IMG/VR virus record: IMGVR_UViG_3300033143_002220 | Location: 1-26,111 of that record | DNA length: 26,111 nucleotides | Source of the DNA: a virus | Strand: one strand, 5' to 3' | In this document: positions 13,666 to 18,161 of the stretch, piece by piece | How positions within the stretch are numbered: position 1 is the first letter of the stretch | How the letters are laid out: every line of letters starts with the position of its first letter | Notes under the pieces: generated by a model | Database searches by the model: none | What the model was told of the DNA's origin: nothing | The model's input: the letters and a program-made list of their open reading frames with translations, nothing else | Program-made: the position numbers and the translations under genes

Positions 13666-13757
13666 AAAACCCACACACAAAGGATGGGCATATGTTCCCA
13701 TAGACAAACTAGGGTTTTCTTTTCCACCCCAAAACTACGGTTATTGGGGTTTTCTTT
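13666..13757 (+). terminator. Double terminator-like RNA structure after the exonuclease gene
   Basis: First structure: AAAACCC (13666-13672) pairs with GGGTTTT (13712-13718), enclosing hairpin ATGGG/CCCAT (13684-13688 / 13697-13701) and followed by CTTTT. Second: CCCCAA (13727-13732) with TTGGGG (13744-13749), then TTTTCTTT. The first is more elaborate than a plain terminator. Confidence 0.65.
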
Positions 13758-13804
13758 GCTTAAAATTTGACAAATAAAAACTCCTTATAAATCAATGACT
13801 TAGC

Positions 13805-13841
13805 GGCGCCAATTATACCATGTATAATTGGGTGGTGTCAA
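13805..13841 (-). promoter_or_regulatory. Intergenic repeat copy F with leftward sigma70 promoter
   Basis: GGCGCC (13805-13810). Minus strand: TTGACA (complement 13836-13841), 18 bp, TGG-TATAAT (complement 13812-13817). Dyad AATTATAC-CAT-GTATAATT is perfect. Antisense to the exonuclease gene. Confidence 0.8.
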
Positions 13842-13876
13842 CCAAAAGTTTTTTATGGGGTCATAAATATAATCAA

Positions 13877-13906
13877 CTGGCAATCTGCAATTAATTCCTG
13901 TAAAAT
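13877..13906 (+). promoter_or_regulatory. Rightward promoter for 13942-14627
   Basis: CTGGCA (13877-13882), 18 bp, TAAAAT (13901-13906), with the block ATAAATATAATCAACTGG upstream as in the other repeat gaps. Confidence 0.58.
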
Positions 13907-13941
13907 TACCAGACAATAAAACAACAGAGGAAACAAAATTT

Positions 13942-14415
13942 ATGCCTATAAAAGAAATTCACATTTATGATATGGATGGATGTATAGTCGATTCCCTTCA
14001 TAGATTTAAGGTTTTACCAAATGGTAAAATTGATTTGCCCTACTGGATAGAAAATTGTACCCCAGAAAAAATAGGGTTGGATACCTTGTTGCCTTTGGCT
14101 AGTCAATATCAGGAACAATTGAAAGACCCTGAAATTTATACGGTTATTGCTACTGCCAGAGTTTTAGAAAAGGCAGACCGTGATTTCATTACAAATATTC
14201 TGGGATTACCTGACAAGGTTATTAGCCGCAACGGTAGAAAAGACCACAGAAAAGGTGCGGATATGAAAATTGCCGGTTTGAGATACCTTAATAATTTAAA
14301 GCAATTTAAATCGGCTATAAAACATTTTTATGAGGATAATAAGGATTATTTATATCCGGTAGCCGAATTTTTAGGTGCTACGCCTCACTATATCCCTTCA
14401 AAACAAGGGGTTTAA
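13942..14415 (+). CDS. HAD-superfamily phosphatase (polynucleotide 3'-phosphatase-like)
   Basis: 157 residues. Motif I YDMDGCIVDS (nucleophile D10, acid D12), motif II VIATAR (T71 at the usual Ser/Thr position), motif III with K104 in RKGADMK, motif IV FYEDN (E131, D132). This is the short cap-less HAD type found in phages, often as the phosphatase part of T4 Pnkp-like repair enzymes or as nucleotidases. No kinase domain is attached. The start is supported by GAGGAAA about 12 bases upstream. Superfamily is firm, substrate open. Confidence 0.85.
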   Translation: MPIKEIHIYDMDGCIVDSLHRFKVLPNGKIDLPYWIENCTPEKIGLDTLLPLASQYQEQLKDPEIYTVIATARVLEKADRDFITNILGLPDKVISRNGRKDHRKGADMKIAGLRYLNNLKQFKSAIKHFYEDNKDYLYPVAEFLGATPHYIPSKQGV

Positions 14416-14420
14416 AGACC

Positions 14421-14627
14421 ATGCAATTTATAGGTTCTTTACTTGCGGCTATTGGTTTTTCATGCCTGTCATTTACCTTTTATTTAGAAGGGTTTATTAT
14501 AGGGTTGCTTTCATGCCTATTTTTAGTGGGGTATTTTAAAGCTACTGGTCAATATTCCCTGTTTTTCTTGCAGTTATTCTTTTCAACCGCAAATTTAATA
14601 GGGATATATAATCAAATTATAATTTGA
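14421..14627 (+). CDS. 68-residue hydrophobic membrane protein
   Basis: ATG 14421, five bases after the HAD stop. Nearly the whole protein is hydrophobic, with two to three TM helices (SLLAAIGFSCLSFTFYLEGF; IIGLLSCLFLVGYF; LFFLQLFFSTANLIGIY). Its stop codon overlaps the -35 box of the next promoter. Role unknown. Confidence 0.65.
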   Translation: MQFIGSLLAAIGFSCLSFTFYLEGFIIGLLSCLFLVGYFKATGQYSLFFLQLFFSTANLIGIYNQIII

Positions 14628-14667
14628 CTTTGGGGTTATAGTCCTGTAAAATTACTGGACTATAACC
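14624..14667 (+). promoter_or_regulatory. Promoter with 11-bp dyad operator around the -10
   Basis: TTGACT (14624-14629), 17 bp, TAAAAT (14647-14652). Perfect inverted repeat GGTTATAGTCC (14634-14644) / GGACTATAACC (14657-14667) flanks the -10 with 12 bases between. This fits a repressor operator; the same bases could fold as a hairpin only in read-through RNA. It drives the TM and SPFH genes. Confidence 0.78.
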
Positions 14668-14683
14668 AATTGAGGAAAATAAA

Positions 14684-14872
14684 ATGTTTTTAAGTTTATT
14701 ATATACGTTATTAACCATTGATATAATTAGCCTTATTGTATTAGTAATGGCTATTAAGGGCGCAAAAATGGGGGATAATCCCCATGAACATTATCAGGAT
14801 TTTGCAGCCGGTTTTCTTATGGGGTTTTTTGTTTTAATAACCCTGATTATAATAACCTTAATTTGGAGTTAA
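14684..14872 (+). CDS. 62-residue two-TM protein
   Basis: ATG 14684 with TGAGGAAA 8 bases upstream. TM helix at about residues 2-24 (LSLLYTLLTIDIISLIVLVMAI), polar loop KGAKMGDNPHEHYQDF, second helix about 41-61 (FAAGFLMGFFVLITLIIIT). Only 3 bases separate it from the SPFH gene, so the two proteins may work together at the membrane (inference). Confidence 0.68.
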   Translation: MFLSLLYTLLTIDIISLIVLVMAIKGAKMGDNPHEHYQDFAAGFLMGFFVLITLIIITLIWS

Positions 14873-14875
14873 GCC

Positions 14876-15403
14876 ATGTTTGATAAATTAATTGATATTA
14901 TACTAGAATTTATAGGGTTATTTCAATTCTGGACGGTTGTGGATACCTATGAGAAAAGTGTGGTTTTACGGTTAGGAAAATATAACCGTACACTTGATAC
15001 GGGCTTTCATTTTATAATCCCTTTTTATATTGAGGTTGTTCTGGTAGATAATACCGTACCTTCTTTAATGGATTTAGGTAGCCAAACACTACAAACGGAA
15101 GATGATATAAATATTGTGGTTACTACTAATGTCCTCTGGGAAATTGTGGATATTAAAAAATTCCTGCTGGATATTGAAGATGCGGAATCCATTATAGAAG
15201 GTGTGGTTTATGGTCAAATTGCCGATTATATTACCAGCACAAAATATGAGGATATTATGGCTGAATCGCCCATGTTACTGAAAGAAAGCCGCATAAAATG
15301 TAAGGTTTATGGTGTTATGATTAAACTCATAACTTTCAGGGATTTTGCAGAAATAAAGACCCTACGAATTATAGGTGATTCGGTGGTTATCCCAGACGAT
15401 TAA
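14876..15403 (+). CDS. SPFH/Band 7 (stomatin-prohibitin-HflK-like) protein
   Basis: 175 residues. Residues 1-20 are hydrophobic (membrane hairpin or anchor). The SPFH core follows: KSVVLRLGKYNRTLDTGFHFIIPF (27-50, the family hallmark), a beta strand with VDNT, TLQTEDDINIVVTTNVLWEI (71-90), and VYGQIADYIT (111-120), then DIMAESPMLLKESRIKCKVYGVMI (126-149), which matches the end of the domain. The long C-terminal coiled coil of cellular members is missing. HflK/HflC relatives regulate FtsH; a phage copy could modulate this or organise membrane patches (inference). Confidence 0.85.
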   Translation: MFDKLIDIILEFIGLFQFWTVVDTYEKSVVLRLGKYNRTLDTGFHFIIPFYIEVVLVDNTVPSLMDLGSQTLQTEDDINIVVTTNVLWEIVDIKKFLLDIEDAESIIEGVVYGQIADYITSTKYEDIMAESPMLLKESRIKCKVYGVMIKLITFRDFAEIKTLRIIGDSVVIPDD

Positions 15404-15431
15404 CCCCACACTTAAAAAGGTATTCCTCCTT

Positions 15432-15456
15432 CCCCACTCTTTTAGTGGGGTTTTTT
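15432..15456 (+). terminator. Rho-independent terminator
   Basis: CCCCACT (15432-15438), 5-base loop, AGTGGGG (15444-15450), six T (15451-15456). Ends the SPFH unit. Confidence 0.9.
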
Positions 15457-15506
15457 ATGCGTGAAATTTAGGGATAGAAAAACTTCAATGAAATCAATGA
15501 CTTAGT

Positions 15507-15543
15507 GGCGCCGATTATATCATATATAATCGGGTGGTGTCAA
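15507..15543 (-). promoter_or_regulatory. Intergenic repeat copy G with leftward sigma70 promoter
   Basis: GGCGCC (15507-15512). Minus strand: TTGACA (complement 15538-15543), 18 bp, TATAAT (complement 15514-15519). Dyad GATTATAT-CAT-ATATAATC is perfect and differs from E1 by paired changes. Antisense to the SPFH gene. Confidence 0.8.
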
Positions 15544-15565
15544 GCGTTTTCGGAAATTAAATTGT

Positions 15566-15599
15566 TGGCATGGTTTTTGCAGGGGCAAATATCGTGCCA
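15566..15599 (+). promoter_or_regulatory. Sigma54-like element 4 with dyad
   Basis: TGGCAT (15566-15571), N5, TTGCA (15577-15581), one base off the -24 consensus. CGTGCCA follows after about 20 bases, as in elements 1 and 3. Confidence 0.58.
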
Positions 15600-15605
15600 A
15601 ATTAT

Positions 15606-15623
15606 TTTTCAATATATTGAAAA
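15606..15623. promoter_or_regulatory. 18-bp perfect palindrome, operator candidate
   Basis: TTTTCAATATATTGAAAA reads the same on both strands. It lies 6 bp before the -35 box of the next promoter, a position suited to an activator or repressor. Confidence 0.65.
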
Positions 15624-15629
15624 TAACTG

Positions 15630-15658
15630 TTGACACCTTCTGAAAATTTCTGTATAAT
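15630..15658 (+). promoter_or_regulatory. Consensus sigma70 promoter for 15725-16060
   Basis: TTGACA (15630-15635), 17 bp, TATAAT (15653-15658). The leader to the ATG is about 60 bases and includes a strong TTTAGGAG site. Confidence 0.88.
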
Positions 15659-15724
15659 TCTTTACATGGAATCGCAAAGGGCGAAACCTAAATCAGAAAT
15701 TAACTTTTAGGAGATTTAAAGAAA

Positions 15725-16060
15725 ATGGCTAAAACTGTAAATTATACCCCAGAGCAAGAAACTGAAATGCGAGCATTGTATATCCCTGAAGAAAGTCAGG
15801 AAAAGCGTGATGCGGTTGTGGAAATGCTGGTCGAAAAATATGCGGCCACTCACAATAAGCGGTCGATTCGTTCAAAACTTTCTAATATGGGCATTTATGT
15901 GCCAATGGAAAAGGTTAGCGCGGTAACTGGCAAGCCAGCAGCAAAAAAGGAAGTTCTAGCGGCTGAATTGGTCGAACTTTCTGGCCTGAATCTGGTATCG
16001 GCTGAAAAGATGCTGGAAGAAACCGTAGTTTCTGAGGTGGAATCCACAACCAGCGACTAA
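15725..16060 (+). CDS. Small HTH-like paralogue 1 (family of three in this window)
   Basis: 111 residues. ATG 15725 behind AGGAG. N-terminal part YTPEQETEMRALYI...RDAVVEMLVEKY, then NKRSIRSKLSNMGIYV (about residues 43-58), which looks like a helix-turn-helix recognition region. After a basic linker with VTGKPAAKKE comes a helical end (ELVELSGLNLVSAEKMLEE). It aligns by eye with the products of 16906-17262 and 21680-22015 along its whole length. All three follow strong promoters or ribosome sites, so they may be abundant DNA-binding or regulatory proteins (inference). No named family recalled. Confidence 0.8.
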   Translation: MAKTVNYTPEQETEMRALYIPEESQEKRDAVVEMLVEKYAATHNKRSIRSKLSNMGIYVPMEKVSAVTGKPAAKKEVLAAELVELSGLNLVSAEKMLEETVVSEVESTTSD

Positions 16061-16086
16061 TCCCTTACTTTCATAATGGTTAAAAA

Positions 16087-16110
16087 GCCCTGCCTTTTGG
16101 TGGGGCTTTT
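16087..16110 (+). terminator. Rho-independent terminator
   Basis: GCCCTGCC (16087-16094), TTTT loop, GGTGGGGC (16099-16106, two G-U pairs), TTTT (16107-16110). Confidence 0.8.
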
Positions 16111-16168
16111 GCGTTGCAAGTCACTGATTTTTAAGAAGAAAAAACTTCAATGAAATCAATGACTTACG

Positions 16169-16205
16169 GGCGCCAATTATACCATGTATAATTGGGTGGT
16201 GTCAA
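16169..16205 (-). promoter_or_regulatory. Intergenic repeat copy H with leftward sigma70 promoter
   Basis: GGCGCC (16169-16174). Minus strand: TTGACA (complement 16200-16205), 18 bp, TGG-TATAAT (complement 16176-16181). Dyad AATTATAC-CAT-GTATAATT is perfect. Antisense to paralogue 1. Confidence 0.8.
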
Positions 16206-16241
16206 GCAAATTCTACTTATGCCCCTATAAGAATGTTTTGG

Positions 16242-16271
16242 TTGACTCCGGCTATGGGCGCATGGTATAAT
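16242..16271 (+). promoter_or_regulatory. Sigma70 promoter with extended -10 reading into noncoding DNA
   Basis: TTGACT (16242-16247), 18 bp, TGG-TATAAT (16266-16271). The next 600 bases contain no convincing gene, so its product is probably an RNA. Confidence 0.8.
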
Positions 16272-16277
16272 GGACTG

Positions 16278-16640
16278 ACGCCCGCAAAATAATAACCCTA
16301 CATTTTGTGTGGGTAATAATAATTCACTTACTTTTGATGGGGTAATTAATTCTGCTTTAAAAAATACGCTACCGCGCCAGTAGTAGTACGACGACGATTA
16401 TTTTTAAGCCTCCCGCGCCAGTAGTAGAGTAACGATTTTATTTGTTTGGGGGTACGCGGAGAAGTACGCAAACTACGGAATTCTGGAAATCAAAAATTTT
16501 CAAAATATCTGCGTTACCGCCGAGTTCCAAACTCAGCGCATGGGCTGCTACGGCAGCTGATTGCGCGAGTACTTGAACGAGTTATTTATAAGAATATTTG
16601 ATTGCATCAGATTTTGATACACACAATCATGCCAGTCAGA
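16278..16640 (+). ncRNA. Gene-free transcribed stretch with strong stem-loops and a direct repeat
   Basis: Downstream of the 16242 promoter. It contains a 15-bp direct repeat CCGCGCCAGTAGTAG (16372-16386 and 16413-16427). A two-part stem-loop follows: GCGCA (16536-16540) with TGCGC (16562-16566), enclosing GCTGC/GCAGC (16544-16548 / 16553-16557) closed by a TACG tetraloop of the stable UNCG type. Just before it GAG-TTCCAAA-CTC can form a 7-base loop. No frame with a ribosome site was found. I see no terminator with a T-run, so the 3' end is undefined. Confidence 0.45.
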
Positions 16641-16659
16641 AAGTGAAGTGTCTCACCGC

Positions 16660-16693
16660 GCCAAATTATATCACAGTACCAGGACGATGTCAA
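16660..16693 (-). promoter_or_regulatory. Intergenic repeat copy I (diverged) with leftward sigma70 promoter
   Basis: GCGCC, then minus strand: TTGACA (complement 16688-16693), 17 bp, TATAAT (complement 16665-16670). The dyad is lost but both boxes are perfect. It points back over the 16278-16640 noncoding RNA. Confidence 0.75.
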
Positions 16694-16710
16694 GAAGTAT
16701 TTTATTTGTG

Positions 16711-16739
16711 TTGACATGTGTGCTGAATTACTGTATAAT
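16711..16739 (+). promoter_or_regulatory. Consensus sigma70 promoter for leader/small RNA
   Basis: TTGACA (16711-16716), 17 bp, TATAAT (16734-16739). First of two perfect promoters ahead of paralogue 2. Confidence 0.88.
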
Positions 16740-16745
16740 ATGTAT

Positions 16746-16854
16746 ATGAGTTTTGGGAGAGAGTTGGCATAACAAGGAAGTAAAAATAAGGATGTTGCCA
16801 ATAAGGAAGTTAAGTAGCCAAATGGAAAATACATGTTGACTCTCTCCCATTTTT
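16746..16854 (+). ncRNA. Candidate GGA-rich small RNA (CsrA-sponge-like)
   Basis: The RNA from the 16711 promoter would start near 16746. Closing stem GGGAGAGAGT (16755-16764) pairs with ACTCTCTCCC (16839-16848), followed by ATTTTT. Inside, TTGGC(AT)AACA pairs with TGTTGCCAA (16764-16774 / 16793-16801), leaving a purine loop. Four A-N-GGA motifs occur (AAGGA three times, ATGGA once), the type bound by CsrA/RsmA. A 15-codon frame with AAGGAAG upstream begins at 16792 (ATG TTG CCA...), so a leader peptide is a rival reading. Confidence 0.5.
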
Positions 16855-16864
16855 AATATATAAT
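16836..16864 (+). promoter_or_regulatory. Consensus sigma70 promoter for paralogue 2
   Basis: TTGACT (16836-16841), 17 bp, TATAAT (16859-16864). Its -35 and spacer overlap the 3' arm of the small-RNA closing stem. The leader has a good CAGGAG site 10 bases before the ATG. Confidence 0.87.
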
Positions 16865-16905
16865 AGTATCTTATTAATTAGTTAACCAATCAGGAGAATT
16901 TTGGA

Positions 16906-17262
16906 ATGACCGAATCAGTATATACAGAAGCAGTAGTAGCAGAAATGGTTAAGGTTTATAACGAGGTTATTAACCGTGACTACGACGCACGTACAGCAGT
17001 AGTAAAGCAGCTGGCTACTAATCTTGGCCAGACCGTCGCATCAGTTCGTTCGAAGCTGGTAGCAGAAAAGGTATACAAGGCGAAGGAAGCCTCAGCAAGC
17101 TCTGCAAAGGGCATCACTAAGGAAGAGTACGTCAAGGCTCTGGAAGCAATGGCAGGCACATCGCTGACTTCATTCACGAAGGCAAGCAAGAAGGATCTTA
17201 AGGCACTGATGGACTTCATCGTCGCTGCCTCAGCAACAAAGGATGCCGACGAAGGTCGGTAA
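16906..17262 (+). CDS. Small HTH-like paralogue 2
   Basis: 118 residues. YTEAVVAEMVKVYNEV...RTAVVKQLATNLGQTVASVRSKLVAEKVYKAKE lines up with paralogues 1 and 3 (the RSKL/AKL...Y segment at about residues 47-57). The C-terminus GTSLTSFTKASKKDLKALMDFI resembles a short SAP/HeH-type helical unit. Codon use is GC-richer than neighbours (many AAG, GCA, CTG, ATC), typical of high expression or a different origin. Two perfect promoters precede it and a 280-base structured RNA follows, so it is probably one of the most strongly expressed genes here. Function unknown. Confidence 0.8.
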   Translation: MTESVYTEAVVAEMVKVYNEVINRDYDARTAVVKQLATNLGQTVASVRSKLVAEKVYKAKEASASSAKGITKEEYVKALEAMAGTSLTSFTKASKKDLKALMDFIVAASATKDADEGR

Positions 17263-17268
17263 AAGGTA

Positions 17269-17545
17269 TAGCTAGCTGCTACAGGTGTGAAACAGAACCT
17301 ACAGTGGCTAGCTAAATTAATAGGTACTTCTTCGCAATACTAGTGCAATGATACATCGAAGTGGTAGGCATACCTGCAGGGCGAGCCTACTGACCTATTT
17401 TATAAGTGTTTTTCTCGGTGGGGTACTATAACACTACGGAACCGAGAGCTTGGGCGAGTTGCCAGCCCCGCAAGCGCACTGCGTCAGCAATCACTGAACT
17501 GCCCATCCCTGGCCTCCGTGCATTAGGGGGATGGGTGGTTTTTTT
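17269..17545 (+). ncRNA. Highly structured 3' RNA ending in a strong terminator
   Basis: Five helices in order: TAGCTAGC/GCTAGCTA (17269-17276 / 17307-17314); a three-way junction closed by AATAGGT/ACCTATT (17319-17325 / 17393-17399) with arms ACTTC/GAAGT (17326-17330 / 17358-17362) and GTAGGC/GCCTAC (17364-17369 / 17385-17390); TCTCGGT/ACCGAGA (17413-17419 / 17441-17447); GCTTG/CAAGC (17448-17452 / 17471-17475) over GGC/GCC. The terminator CCCATCCC/GGGATGGG with seven T follows. No convincing separate promoter, so it is probably a 3' UTR or a processed small RNA. Not a tRNA. Confidence 0.65.
17502..17545 (+). terminator. Rho-independent terminator
   Basis: CCCATCCC (17502-17509), 18-base loop, GGGATGGG (17528-17535), TGG then seven T (17539-17545). 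Confidence 0.88.
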
Positions 17546-17592
17546 ATTTAGTAAACTGCGCCGAACCCGGCCTAGTACTCCCATTATGTAAT

Positions 17593-17622
17593 ATTATACC
17601 ACATTTCGCAAATATTTGTCAA
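17593..17622 (-). promoter_or_regulatory. Leftward sigma70 promoter, diverged repeat copy J
   Basis: Minus strand: TTGACA (complement 17617-17622), 18 bp, TGG-TATAAT (complement 17593-17598). GCGCC occurs at 17558-17562 rather than directly adjacent. It reads antisense to the structured RNA and paralogue 2. Confidence 0.72.
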
Positions 17623-17639
17623 GTCTTATTTTCCAGCGG

Positions 17640-17830
17640 TCAAGCCTCGCTGCGCTCGGCATCAGTCTATATTTCCTCTAAATCAGTGTAATTCTGGCAA
17701 ATCCGGGGCTAATCGCTCTAATTTAGGCTAACTCGCGGCGAAGGCCGCTAATTGGCTGGAGTTGGAATTTTCGCGTACCGCCGCCCGTTTATCTGTAGAT
17801 ACGGTGACCTTTTTGAACTTGGTGGTCAAT
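17640..17830 (+). other. Gene-free GC-richer stretch with repeated CTAAT motifs
   Basis: Five CTAAT/CTAAC-type words at irregular spacing (about 17709-17713, 17718-17722, 17728-17732, 17748-17752 and the GGCTGG end), plus GCGGCG...CGCTAA around 17735-17750. No gene with a ribosome site. Possibly a protein-binding array or a remnant. Confidence 0.35.
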
Positions 17831-17867
17831 TTCGAGTTGACATGTAATGAAAGTATTAAAAAATATG

Positions 17868-17898
17868 AGTTGACAATCAACTCAAATTGGAGTATAAT
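17868..17898 (+). promoter_or_regulatory. Consensus sigma70 promoter with operator over the -35
   Basis: TTGACA (17870-17875), 17 bp, TATAAT (17893-17898). The inverted repeat GAGTTGA-CAA-TCAACTC (17868-17884) covers the -35. A further GAGTTGACA lies at 17834-17842. This is the start of the long operon to 20675. Confidence 0.85.
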
Positions 17899-17942
17899 TA
17901 TTATATTAATTGAAACAACTAACTATTTAGGAGAATACAAAT

Positions 17943-18161
17943 TTGTCTAAAGTTCAAGATAGGGTAACTAAAGTTTTAGATAACATGCGAGCTATGGCAG
18001 AATACGACGAGTATGCTTTAGCCTTTTGTTTTGAGTTGGATGTTATGTTAGCAGGGTTACTAGAAGATGATGTTTTTGGTACTGAAGGGCAATGTGATCC
18101 TCGTGGTGACCAAAGAAAGGATACCTTTTCTATGTATCATGTTGAAGGAGTAGATAAATAA
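17943..18161 (+). CDS. 72-residue acidic protein, TTG start
   Basis: TTG at 17943 is chosen because TTTAGGAG lies about 9 bases upstream, right after the promoter. Helical, acidic: SKVQDRVTKVLDNMRAMAEYDEYALAFCFELDVML, then a Gly/Asp-rich end. First gene of the long early-type operon. No family recognised. Confidence 0.7.
   Translation: MSKVQDRVTKVLDNMRAMAEYDEYALAFCFELDVMLAGLLEDDVFGTEGQCDPRGDQRKDTFSMYHVEGVDK

Noticed and set aside
16510-16545. Possible tRNA anticodon arm (GAG-TTCCAAA-CTC, CCA anticodon)
   Set aside because: No matching acceptor, D or T arm at the right distances; the 7-base loop alone is not enough.
16607-16834. Minus-strand 75-codon frame near 16.7 kb
   Set aside because: Overlaps two perfect plus promoters and a small RNA; no ribosome site on that strand.
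17319-17399. 7-bp closing stem that could suggest a tRNA acceptor
   Set aside because: Internal length is too long, there is no T-arm GTTCRA sequence and no anticodon arm; described instead as an unknown structured RNA.
17406-17591. 61-codon frame over the structured RNA
   Set aside because: No ribosome site, and the DNA is explained by stems and a terminator.
8886-17622. CRISPR array
   Set aside because: Repeats are hundreds to thousands of bases apart with genes between; spacing and form do not fit.
17649-17670. Match to a plasmid-origin-like word (CTCGCTGCGCTCGG)
   Set aside because: Only 14 bases, a common GC-rich word; no other plasmid sequence around.
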